Shown: piece by piece, positions 50,901 to 58,537 of the stretch
Numbering within the stretch: the stretch's first letter is position 1
Layout of the letters: each line of letters begins with the position of its first letter
NCBI RefSeq assembly: GCF_009689005.1
Contig: NZ_AP021879.1
Location: 3,410,001-3,474,000 of the forward strand
DNA from: Desulfosarcina ovata subsp. ovata
GTDB lineage: Bacteria; Desulfobacterota; Desulfobacteria; Desulfobacterales; Desulfosarcinaceae
DNA: 64,000 nt
Reading direction: 5' to 3'
Notes under the pieces: model-generated
Told to the model about the DNA's origin: nothing
The model's database searches: none
The model's input: the letters and a program-made list of their open reading frames with translations, nothing else
Made by a program: the position numbers and the translations under genes

Positions 50901-51505
50901 AGATTTACGGATACGATTTCCAGCCGTCCGGCGAGGTTCGATTCCAGCCTGTCACCGGCGCGCAATTCAGCGAACTCAATCTTGATGAATACTCGGCCAT
51001 CCCGGAAGGCACAGGCATCGTCTGGGAATATTCCACGGACGGTGGAACCACCTGGGACGCTATCGTGCCCGCCGAGGAGGAAAACCTGCCGAACATCGCA
51101 AGCGATGTGTTGCTGCGAGCGCTTTTTGAAAGCGCCGAGATTAACGACTCACCGGCGTTGAACTACAAGGACGTGAACCTGATCGGGCATCTGAACAACA
51201 CGACCGGGGCTTATATCTCCCGCGAGAACGAACTGACCCAGGGAGTGGAATCCACCAAGGTCTACACGCAGATGAACATTCCCAGCGGTACCAGTCTCAA
51301 CTGGTTCGCCTCCAACGACGGCGGTGCGACCTGGGAGCCCATGTCCATCGAGACAACACGGGAGATCGATCAGGAGTGGACCGAGTACACGCTCACCCGG
51401 ACATTCTCCGATCCAAGCGGAACCGAGGTCCGCTACAAGGCGGAAATGAACGGCAACAACCTGGTCTACCCGCGGATTCACACCCTCGGGGCCACGTTGA
51501 GCTGA
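47912..51505 (+). CDS. Large DUF4815-type fibre/baseplate protein
   Basis: A 1197-residue protein. The N-terminal 330 residues match the DUF4815 pattern (DPTKNYKQIRYHQDRDLLDSE, YVYVELLKYNY, YLRDLLGTIPGSRI). A fibronectin-III-like domain (near residues 410-490) and an IPT/TIG-like domain (near 735-815) follow. Next is a very basic stretch with alternating Trp and Arg, W851 to R860 (WRWRWRWRRR), just before DPLAQTFSF, and then lectin-like beta domains to the end. It is probably the main receptor-side fibre or a baseplate decoration. GGAGG precedes the ATG. Confidence 0.8.
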   Translation: MSISRDTFDPTKNYKQIRYHQDRDLLDSELNEQQEIINLERKKIADMLFKEGAVISGLGVSVTDNVLTVAEGIVYVDGYLEQVPGAVLTYDPAKTSGVDYVYVELLKYNYGYNQDAALINPATGEPTAEREKWVLTQKNHDTSGETLPNNVLERKVIPIYKFDRETGDVTATVQEKSNMYLRDLLGTIPGSRITVSSITEDQLSFAAAEGLNSLLQNLAERTFDQAGSYLVKGLDSFIGDNDSDNVEVITNAGRAYIQGFRLQKDLPTTTLVPKSVATKSVRGEQKTYNVGTRRYALNSTPLKESTQVEAIVEIVSNITRGSVGGGEDLLTPNPVVDILEVSQGATVFQESVDWQQSGNYVDWLGSGSEPAIGTTYTVRWTYTKQMIKGTDYVDGGWFGESGHPSAGEHFYQVTVLDASGETEYDPADVVSRDTLASEINKLSWLPVNGATGYRVYRGTQNTDRADFQLLKEVASGATTYVDDGVDEIVGGNPPASNTSGLTMSPVQIALGNLSLVNFGRTGLGDDPVDGSNCSVDYDYYLGRKDIIYATTGEIKRLEGAPADFPKLPVVPEGTLGLCSVDCPPNSVEMDIINFGLTRVTMDQIHEIIDDVEDLKYNDAQFQMNNELQNRDAQTKKGVYSDDFSNDAQSDIYHSEWSARIDGVSQFVGPDRVSTPNLLEVDLGASDALFKGSLVLLPGTEEVLIEQADWSEEKNINPYAVFEKPDAAVEITPNIGRRGQTGIAVVGSNFTPSATDVTVRCDGQVVASNLTADAAGRVSASFVIPTNVRNGDRIVEVTDGTYSAQTNLQVNDPLVITRIQRIVVNRTIVRRQTIVQRVPPRIVRVPVVRTVWRWRWRWRRRDPLAQTFSFTQNRVVSAVGVHFTQKDASIPVTVQIRGVTTGLPNEVVLAEKVVSSDEISLSGETKITFDDPFYAEANTSYAVVLLTNSTNYRVRIATLGQMGQNGVITRQTYAQGVLLESSNAETWTPLNGSDLTVKIYGYDFQPSGEVRFQPVTGAQFSELNLDEYSAIPEGTGIVWEYSTDGGTTWDAIVPAEEENLPNIASDVLLRALFESAEINDSPALNYKDVNLIGHLNNTTGAYISRENELTQGVESTKVYTQMNIPSGTSLNWFASNDGGATWEPMSIETTREIDQEWTEYTLTRTFSDPSGTEVRYKAEMNGNNLVYPRIHTLGATLS

Positions 51506-51518
51506 TGGAGGAATGCCC

Positions 51519-51785
51519 ATGATCGTTCGACAACAAGGTGGATTGACCGAGTTCATTCCTTCCCCGCGGGAAAAACGCGACGGAGTCATTCGTGACAACG
51601 CGCTGGAATTAATGGCGAACCTGGATGCACGGCTTCAGCGTATCGAGATGGAACTCGATCTTCCCAGCGAAGAGGCTGCGGCCTTTACCGAGATCATGAA
51701 ACGCATTCAGCAGGAAGAAACCGAAACCAGGCGGATTAACCGGAAGCTGCTTGATTCCGGTGTCAGCCACACTGAGAGGATATGA
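51519..51785 (+). CDS. Small coiled-coil tail-block protein
   Basis: An 88-residue, mostly helical protein (LELMANLDARLQRIEMEL, FTEIMKRIQQEETETRRI). The ATG at 51519 has GGAGG 7 bases upstream and is preferred over ATG 51513. It overlaps the next gene. It may trimerise fibres or act as a chaperone; unassigned. Confidence 0.6.
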   Translation: MIVRQQGGLTEFIPSPREKRDGVIRDNALELMANLDARLQRIEMELDLPSEEAAAFTEIMKRIQQEETETRRINRKLLDSGVSHTERI

Positions 51786-51787
51786 CC

Positions 51788-53101
51788 ATGACCATTTCGA
51801 TTCAAAGCAACACCGACACCATATTAGAGCTGCCCAGTCTGCCGGGAACACTCGGACCGGGAAAAACAACAAGCCTACCCGCCATGACCGAGGATCTTGT
51901 CCGAGCCATTGATCTCGGACTCCTGCTTGTTCCTTCCGGCGCGGAAGCGCCCGACGGTCTGCCGCCGGTCGTGTTCGACCATCAGTATCCCCATGTGCTG
52001 CCCATTTCGGCGGACAGGGCCTATTACGTCCGCGTCCTTCGTTCTCCCGGTGGTTTTCACGATGGCACCACCCTCCGGGATTTCATCGCCTACTACGCTG
52101 ATGGGAACGGGATGAGCTGCACCTTTTCCGATGACGGGCTCAGCTGGGACAACGAAAAAGAGGTCACAGGCATTGCGGCCAACGGCTATCATGTCGTTTG
52201 CGCCCTGGAAACACCGAATCGCATGCGGATTCTCTACTGGGACCCGGATGTGCCGAACCAGCCCTATGCCATGGCCGGTCTGCGTACCGCGATCTGCAAT
52301 CCACAGGCGGACGCCTCTGTGTTTACCGAGGATGCGGTTTGCACAGGCAACCTGGTTACCGAGGGAACTGAGGCCGTCTGGAACCGCGGCCACTACGGAC
52401 CGTCATTCCTCTGGTACAACCAGAAGCCGACTTCCATTCCCGGCAAGCCTTTCACCTGGCGCTACGCCATGTTCTTTATCGCCTCAACGGGCGGCAACGA
52501 CAGTCTCGGTCTGGGCTATTCGGACGACGGGATGGACTGGCAACTCTATGGGGACACGCCGATCCTCTCCGGACTGATCGATGCTCAGGATTGGGAAGGG
52601 GTGAACGGCTACGTCTCCTCCTGCCACGTGGAGCGCCTGGCTGACGGACGCTGGTGGATGCTCTACTCCGGCGGCGCGGCAGGAAACGCCGGCATCGGTT
52701 ACGCGTGGTCCTGGGACCGAATCTACTGGACAAAGGCTTCTTTCAATCCCGTGTTTCAGGCGGGTGACGGGCCCTTCCTCGAACGTTGCTACACACCCAG
52801 CCTCGCCATTGACGCTGACGGTACCCTGCTTCTTTACCGCTCCGCGCGCGATGATACCAATTACCGGACCTTTGTTTCACGTCTCAGGGCACCTTCGCTT
52901 GGTTGGCAGGACCTGCTCGGGTCCGATCATCTAGGACAAGGGCTCACGGCACGCCGATCTGTTCGTCGCGGCCAAGGCTCCGAGGCCGAACGGGACGTAG
53001 CTATCCCCAACCCAGCTCTGGGAGATGAGTGGTTTAACACCGATCTCTCCGGCGGCGGAAAGTGGGAGAAACACACCGGAACAGCATGGGAACGAACCTG
53101 A
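51788..53101 (+). CDS. Beta-propeller (GH43-like) tail fibre/tailspike protein
   Basis: A 437-residue protein, last of the tail block. Repeats of SxDGxxWxxY type (FSDDGLSWDNEKE, YSDDGMDWQLYGD, YAWSWDRIYWTKA) and segments such as GRWWMLYSGGA and GTLLLYRSARDD mark a five-bladed propeller like glycoside hydrolase families 43/32/68. It ends in GDEWFNTDLSGGGKWEKHTG, typical of fibre tips. It may bind or cut host surface glycan. The ATG at 51788 with GAGAGG upstream is chosen over 51782. Confidence 0.7.
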   Translation: MTISIQSNTDTILELPSLPGTLGPGKTTSLPAMTEDLVRAIDLGLLLVPSGAEAPDGLPPVVFDHQYPHVLPISADRAYYVRVLRSPGGFHDGTTLRDFIAYYADGNGMSCTFSDDGLSWDNEKEVTGIAANGYHVVCALETPNRMRILYWDPDVPNQPYAMAGLRTAICNPQADASVFTEDAVCTGNLVTEGTEAVWNRGHYGPSFLWYNQKPTSIPGKPFTWRYAMFFIASTGGNDSLGLGYSDDGMDWQLYGDTPILSGLIDAQDWEGVNGYVSSCHVERLADGRWWMLYSGGAAGNAGIGYAWSWDRIYWTKASFNPVFQAGDGPFLERCYTPSLAIDADGTLLLYRSARDDTNYRTFVSRLRAPSLGWQDLLGSDHLGQGLTARRSVRRGQGSEAERDVAIPNPALGDEWFNTDLSGGGKWEKHTGTAWERT

Positions 53102-53270
53102 TCGGTGTTCTATTCTTTCCGGTTTCCATTTCCAAGGAATAGCGTGAAACCACGTATCACACCTGCCTAATTCTACCGGATGGGATGCCAGCCTCACCAA
53201 AAAAGAGTCGCCAACGGTCAATGGGGGCGTATCTAACCCTCCTTGTGCGGCTTTATCCGGACAAAACCAA

Positions 53271-53299
53271 TTGACAGCGGGCATTTGCCCATGTATATT
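53271..53299 (+). promoter_or_regulatory. Strong sigma-70 promoter of the defence island
   Basis: The gap 53102-53398 holds no gene; its left part shows nothing I recognise, and no tRNA or att site was found. TTGACA (53271-53276), exactly 17 bases, TATATT (53294-53299) is a near-consensus promoter, directed at the regulator gene at 53399. Transcription would start near 53306. Confidence 0.75.
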
Positions 53300-53317
53300 A
53301 GCCGAAGGTTTAAATTG

Positions 53318-53346
53318 GGGTAGCTGTGCCCAGCTACCCTGTTTTT
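53318..53346 (+). terminator. Terminator-like hairpin in the leader of the defence operon (possible attenuator)
   Basis: GGGTAGCTG (53318-53326), loop TGCC, CAGCTACCC (53331-53339), then TGTTTTT: a perfect 9-base stem with a U-tract. A second small hairpin TTCGCC-TCC-GGCGAA follows (53345-53359). It lies between the promoter start site and the first gene, about 12 bases after the start site, so it could attenuate the defence operon. Confidence 0.65.
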
Positions 53347-53398
53347 CGCCTCCGGCGAAGGTGACTATTAACCAAATCGCCCATGAGGAGCAAAAGAA

Positions 53399-53626
53399 AT
53401 GGCCGAGATGGAAGACCGTTGGTTATCAGTAGATGAAATTGGCAAGTACCTCGGGGTCAGCAGCGACACCGTGTACCGCTGGATCGACAAGCACAACATG
53501 CCTGCTCATCGTATGGGTCGTCTCTGGAAATTCAAGAGAAAGCAAGTGGACGCGTGGATCGAAGCTGGTGGGGCTAGCATAGCGGGATCTGCTTCTGGCC
53601 AACAGGAGGACTCCACGGGAAATTGA
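53399..53626 (+). CDS. Excisionase/MerR-like helix-turn-helix regulator
   Basis: A 75-residue DNA-binding protein with the excisionase-family wHTH: WLSVDEIGKYLGVSSDTVYRWIDKHNMPAHRMGRLWKFKRKQVDAWIE read in order over residues 8-56. GAGGAG lies 8 bases before the ATG. It is the first gene of the defence operon and likely controls it; small regulators of this kind often head modification-type defence operons. It could instead be a true excisionase, but no integrase lies nearby. Confidence 0.8.
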   Translation: MAEMEDRWLSVDEIGKYLGVSSDTVYRWIDKHNMPAHRMGRLWKFKRKQVDAWIEAGGASIAGSASGQQEDSTGN

Positions 53627-53695
53627 TGGGAAATCAATTCGAACAGAAACAAGGAAACAAGCGAGTATGATCACCTAAAAGGGACATGTTAAGAC

Positions 53696-56600
53696 ATGAA
53701 TCTCGAACAACTCAAACCAAATGCCATCGCATACGGGCCAGTGTTCCCTGAACCCGTGAAAATCATTGCCGTTGTTCCAATGGGAAGCTCGGTTAAAGTT
53801 ATCGCGGAAGGGCTGGATTCAGGCAAAGTTCATCAGCCCGTTCTGTCCCCGGAACAGATAGCGACACTCGAAGTTTCGCCCGATTCAAAGCCATACGACG
53901 GAGATTCGGAGCGTTTCCGGCTTGGGATTGAATCTATTCGTTTAGGTTTGGCATATGAATATGATCCCTACTTCAGTCTTTCCATTGCTCGCGTAGACCC
54001 TCTGCCGCACCAGCTTGAAGCTGTTTATGATTACTTTCTCAAACTCCCGCGTATCCGGTTTCTGCTCGCCGATGATCCCGGTGCCGGAAAAACCATCATG
54101 GCAGGATTACTTGTCAAAGAATTGAAAGTCCGTGGTCTGATTCGCCGTGTGCTGATCGTCACCCCCGCCAATCTTTCCTTTCAGTGGCAGCGTGAACTCA
54201 AAGACCGTTTCCGCGAGGACTTCACAGTGATCCGGAGCGACTTGCTTCGGGCCAATTACGGCGCTAATCCCTGGCAGGATATAGACCAGGTGATCACATC
54301 CGTTTCCTGGGTGTCCCGCATCGAGGATGCAAAGGACAGTTTGATGCGCAGCCACTGGGATCTGGTGATTGTCGATGAAGCACACAAAATGAGCGCCTAT
54401 GGCGAGGACAAAAAGACGCTGGCATATCAATTGGGGGAGTCGTTGTCGCGTATGACGGACCATTACCTCTTAATGACTGCGACACCGCATAAAGGCGATC
54501 CCAAGAACTTCTCACTATTCCTGCGGCTGCTCGATCCGGACGTGTATGCCGACGTAAAGAGCATACACCTCGCTATGGAACGTAATGAGGCTCCGTTTTA
54601 TTTGCGCCGCGTCAAGGAAGCGCTGGTCACCTTCCCTGATCAAAAAACCGGAAAATCGAAGAGCCTGTTCACCAAGCGGATTGTCCACACTGCCGGATTC
54701 GAAATAGACGATGAGGAACTGGATTTCTACGATGCGTTAACCCAATATGTTGAAGACCAGTCCATTCGTGCGTCGGAACAGAACACGGCGGCAGCAAGGG
54801 CCGTCGGATTTACAATGGCCATGCTTCAAAGGCGTTTCGCATCGAGCATTTATGCCGTCCGGCGCACCCTGGAAAGAATGATACAGAAGCGTCGCTGGAT
54901 TCTTGAGAATCCTGAAGAATACCGGCAAAAACAAATTGAGAAGAAAATACCAGACGATTTCGAAGATCTGCCCGAGGACATGCAGCAATCCGTTCTGGAA
55001 GCCGCTGAAGCAGCCGTCATTTCCATCGACCCCCAAGCCCTTCGCGATGATATCGTTGAACTCGAAAACCTGGTCGAGAAGGCGTGTGCGCTGGAAAAAC
55101 GGGAAGTGGAGTCAAAACTCGTTCGGCTAAAATCCTTCCTGACCGACGAGAATTTCTTTGATGACCCTCGGATGAAGCTGCTCATATTTACCGAACATAA
55201 AGACACACTGGACTATCTCGTGGCCGATGGCCACGACGGGCGTCCTCTCGGGAAGTTACGAGAATGGGGATTCAACGCCACGCAAATCCATGGTGGTATG
55301 AAGATCGGCGACCGGAACACCCCTGGGACCCGTATCTATGCAGAACGAGAGTTCAGGGAGGATTGCCAGATTCTCGTAGCCACAGAGGCTGCCGGTGAGG
55401 GCATCAACCTTCAGTTCTGCTGGTACATGATCAACTACGACATCCCGTGGAACCCAAATCGACTCGAGCAGCGTATGGGGCGTATCCATCGCTACGGTCA
55501 GGAAAAGGACTGCTATATCCAAAACTTCGTGGCGACGAACACCCGTGAAGGCCGGGTTTTCGAAAAGCTCTTTGAGCGGATTGATAAGATCGAAGCCGAT
55601 CTGGACCCGAACCGCACAGGTAAGGTCTTCAATGTCCTTGGCGACGTCTTTCCTGCCAACCAAATCGAGCGGATGCTCCGGGACATGTATGCGCACAACC
55701 AGATGACCGAGGAACTCATCAAATCACGGATCATTGAACAGGTGGATACCGAACGCTTGCGCGAGATCACGGAATCCACGCTGGAGGGACTGGCCAAACG
55801 AAGCCTGAACCTATCGGCCATTGTCGGAAAGTCCGAAGAGGCCAAAGAGCGCCGTCTTGTGCCGGAGGTCATTGAGGGTTTTTTTCTTGGAGCCGCACCG
55901 CTGGCCGGCGTTTCACCCAAAGCACAGCAGCAGAACCGGCACGTTTACCGCATCGGGCGTCTGCCCCGCAATCTGATGCCGCTTGCCAATGAACTCGAGC
56001 CACAATTCGGCCGCCTGGGCAGAGAATACAAGCACATCGTCTTTGACAAAGAGGAGCTTCAGGAAGATCCAACCCTCGAGTGGGTGACACCCGGCCATCC
56101 ATTGTTTGAGTGCATCCGCGTTTTTATTGAGCGCGATGTGAGAGATTGCCATTCACGCGGCGCTGTATTCTACGATTTGCACGCATCAAACCCCGCGCAT
56201 CTGGACGTTTTCTCAGCGGAGGTGCGGGATGGGCGGGCCAATGTGCTTCACAAGCGCCTGTTTGTCGTTCAGACTGACGTCAACGGTCGTATGATGGTCA
56301 AGCAACCGACCATTTTTCTTGACCTGTCTCTTGCGCCCAAAGGCACCGAAATCCCGGCGGGGTTGACACCGCCCGACGCTACCGCTCTGGAAATTGCGCT
56401 CCATGAGCAAGCCTTGCAGCCCCTACTTAAAGCGGAAATAGGTCGCCGGGAGCAGGAAACGCGTAGGATTTCCGAACACATGGAAATCAGTCTCAACGCG
56501 GTCATCGACAAAGTGCAGTGCCAATTCGCCGAATTGATGAACCAGAAAGAGGCGGGCACCAATGAAATCGGCCTTGAGGGGCGTCTCAAGATGACTGAAG

Positions 56601-57145
56601 ACCGTCTCGATGAACTGAATAATCGTCTCGAAACCCGTCGGGCCGAGCTGCTCCAGGAGCGTGAATGCACCATCAGTAACATTCACCGTTTCGCCTCCGC
56701 TTGGGTATTGCCGCATCCGGACCGTGAGGCTCCTGACATAAAGCCCATGGTAAGCGATCCAGAAATCGAGCGTATTGCCGTGGAAACTGTCATTGCCCAC
56801 GAAGAGGCCCGTGGATGGAAGGTGCAGAGCGTTGAAAGTGAGAATCGTGGCTTCGACCTCATCTCGCGGCGGCCCCATTCCGAAGACCCGCAGACCTCTG
56901 TTGAAGTGCGATTCATCGAAGTCAAAGGCCGTTCCCATATCGGCGAGGTGGCTCTTACGACCAATGAATTTCAGACCGCCGAACGGCTCCAGGGTGACTT
57001 CTGGCTCTACGTCGTCTTCAACTGCGCCACTAATCCGGAATTGCACATCATTCGAAATCCTGCTCGCCTTGGGTGGAAACCCCTCGTCAAGATAGAACAT
57101 TACCATGTTGGACCGCAGGATATTTTGCGGGCGGAGGAGGGCTGA
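53696..57145 (+). CDS. SNF2-family helicase with C-terminal DUF3883 domain (defence)
   Basis: A 1149-residue SNF2-type translocase. Motif I PGAGKT (Lys132), motif II DEAH (Asp227-His230), motif III MTATPHKGD and motif VI QRMGRIHRYGQ are all present, so it should be active. Residues 1040-1130 match DUF3883, a nuclease-like or DNA-end-binding domain (GWKVQSVESENRGFD, VRFIEVKGRS, EVALTTNEFQTA), with the Glu-Val-Lys motif of the PD-(D/E)xK fold. Homologues occur in DISARM-like and helicase-methylase-ATPase systems. It is the first large gene of the island and is followed 3 bases later by darT. Confidence 0.88.
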   Translation: MNLEQLKPNAIAYGPVFPEPVKIIAVVPMGSSVKVIAEGLDSGKVHQPVLSPEQIATLEVSPDSKPYDGDSERFRLGIESIRLGLAYEYDPYFSLSIARVDPLPHQLEAVYDYFLKLPRIRFLLADDPGAGKTIMAGLLVKELKVRGLIRRVLIVTPANLSFQWQRELKDRFREDFTVIRSDLLRANYGANPWQDIDQVITSVSWVSRIEDAKDSLMRSHWDLVIVDEAHKMSAYGEDKKTLAYQLGESLSRMTDHYLLMTATPHKGDPKNFSLFLRLLDPDVYADVKSIHLAMERNEAPFYLRRVKEALVTFPDQKTGKSKSLFTKRIVHTAGFEIDDEELDFYDALTQYVEDQSIRASEQNTAAARAVGFTMAMLQRRFASSIYAVRRTLERMIQKRRWILENPEEYRQKQIEKKIPDDFEDLPEDMQQSVLEAAEAAVISIDPQALRDDIVELENLVEKACALEKREVESKLVRLKSFLTDENFFDDPRMKLLIFTEHKDTLDYLVADGHDGRPLGKLREWGFNATQIHGGMKIGDRNTPGTRIYAEREFREDCQILVATEAAGEGINLQFCWYMINYDIPWNPNRLEQRMGRIHRYGQEKDCYIQNFVATNTREGRVFEKLFERIDKIEADLDPNRTGKVFNVLGDVFPANQIERMLRDMYAHNQMTEELIKSRIIEQVDTERLREITESTLEGLAKRSLNLSAIVGKSEEAKERRLVPEVIEGFFLGAAPLAGVSPKAQQQNRHVYRIGRLPRNLMPLANELEPQFGRLGREYKHIVFDKEELQEDPTLEWVTPGHPLFECIRVFIERDVRDCHSRGAVFYDLHASNPAHLDVFSAEVRDGRANVLHKRLFVVQTDVNGRMMVKQPTIFLDLSLAPKGTEIPAGLTPPDATALEIALHEQALQPLLKAEIGRREQETRRISEHMEISLNAVIDKVQCQFAELMNQKEAGTNEIGLEGRLKMTEDRLDELNNRLETRRAELLQERECTISNIHRFASAWVLPHPDREAPDIKPMVSDPEIERIAVETVIAHEEARGWKVQSVESENRGFDLISRRPHSEDPQTSVEVRFIEVKGRSHIGEVALTTNEFQTAERLQGDFWLYVVFNCATNPELHIIRNPARLGWKPLVKIEHYHVGPQDILRAEEG

Positions 57146-57148
57146 GAT

Positions 57149-58537
57149 ATGTCGATACCTGATGAACACAAGACCCGCCATATCTACCAGTTTACGCATC
57201 TGGACAATCTGCCGGACATTTTGCAGCACGGCCTCCTGTCATACAACGAAAAGGAGCGGCGCGGAATTTCCCACATTTCCATTGCATCTAGCAGTATTCA
57301 GGACCGTCGGGCAGTGATGGACGTTTCAGTTGGCCCCGGCGGCGTAGTGCACAACTACGTACCTTTCTATTTCTGTTCCAGATCTCCCATGCTTCTTTCG
57401 GTCGTAAACGCAAAGAACGTTGATCAACTCTATCTGCTTTATCTTGGTGTTCCCATTGACGTATTGACTTTGCCTAAAGCCGTTTTCACTAATGCCTCCG
57501 CAAATACTGCCGTACCACCGACATTTTACTCGGACCCGTCGGATCTAGTAAACCTCGACTGGGCGAATATCGATTCCAAGAAATGGGGTAGCCCGTCTGA
57601 TGATGCTCGCCACGCGCGTATGGCTGAGGCGTTGATTCATAGGCGTTTAAAAGTGTCGAAAATCGACCACATCATTGTCTGGAATGATATGGTTAAGGAA
57701 AAGGTTGAAGAGATTTACGCCGAAGCCGACATAGACCCTCCCGCTATTGTATTCGATGGCCACAGGGGAAGGCACTTCTACTATATCAATTTTTACGACA
57801 AAGGGGGAAGGGTATCAATCGTCACGGGACCGATATGTCTCCGAAATCAATATGAAGCGGCTGCAAAGGAAGTGATGGAGACCCGGAGTGAAGAATCTCC
57901 GGATGAAGCAATGTTCGATAGTATTGAGGACGCTGTTGATGAGCTCGATGATGACTTCTGCGCTTTGCCGGAGCTTGCTGAAATCAACGATCTGCCCACC
58001 GCGAACCAGGAGCATCGTGAGGATGTCGGGGCGCATACCCGGACCGTGGTCGATAAGCTGAGAAACTCTGACCTCTTTGAAGCGCTATCCGACCGAGAAA
58101 AGGTTTTGGTCGAATTTGCCGCATATCTTCATGATATAGGCAAGGGAAAAAGCCCGCGAGACGATCAAGGGCGTCAAAGAGTCGACGCGGATCATCCCGC
58201 GAGGGCAATTTCACTGGTTCAAAGGATTCTGACCGAAGATATCGAAACAATCGATGAGGAAGAGGTTCGACAGATAATTTTACTCGTCGCCTACCATGAC
58301 TTGATCGGCGACATCCTTGGCAAAGGGCGCGACCGGCAGCAGCTTCTCGACGTGATCGAGTGCGCCGAAGACTTCGATATGCTCGCAGCCCTGAATTGCG
58401 CGGACGTTGAGAGCCTTATTCCGGAGGGTGGATTGGCCAGAATGATCTCTTCACATCCCGGTTGGCTCGAAAGAATTAAGGCAGGTCTGCCCGATCTGCG
58501 GGAATGGACTTTGGAAAATTTGGAGGACGAGGAATAG
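57149..58537 (+). CDS. darT: DarT-like DNA ADP-ribosyltransferase fused to an HD domain
   Basis: DarT toxins ADP-ribosylate thymidine in single-stranded DNA using NAD. Residues 10-215 match DarT: FTHLDNLPDILQHGL, FYFCSRSPML (Arg78 in the NAD site), FTNASANTAV and HARMAEAL with Glu160, the expected catalytic Glu. DarT usually ends near 210-220 residues; here residues 285-440 add an HD hydrolase domain with His296, the HD pair His328-Asp329 (AAYLHDIGKG) and His349. No such domain is standard in DarT. The gene is 3 bases after the helicase and abuts darG. Samples are 43-45 percent GC against 53-60 percent in the flanks, suggesting separate entry of this pair. Confidence 0.85.
   Translation: MSIPDEHKTRHIYQFTHLDNLPDILQHGLLSYNEKERRGISHISIASSSIQDRRAVMDVSVGPGGVVHNYVPFYFCSRSPMLLSVVNAKNVDQLYLLYLGVPIDVLTLPKAVFTNASANTAVPPTFYSDPSDLVNLDWANIDSKKWGSPSDDARHARMAEALIHRRLKVSKIDHIIVWNDMVKEKVEEIYAEADIDPPAIVFDGHRGRHFYYINFYDKGGRVSIVTGPICLRNQYEAAAKEVMETRSEESPDEAMFDSIEDAVDELDDDFCALPELAEINDLPTANQEHREDVGAHTRTVVDKLRNSDLFEALSDREKVLVEFAAYLHDIGKGKSPRDDQGRQRVDADHPARAISLVQRILTEDIETIDEEEVRQIILLVAYHDLIGDILGKGRDRQQLLDVIECAEDFDMLAALNCADVESLIPEGGLARMISSHPGWLERIKAGLPDLREWTLENLEDEE

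Noticed and set aside
53102..53270. A phage attachment site or tRNA at the border between tail genes and the defence island
   Set aside because: No tRNA-like fold or repeat of a left-end sequence was found; the left end is outside the window, so the border of the prophage stays unknown.
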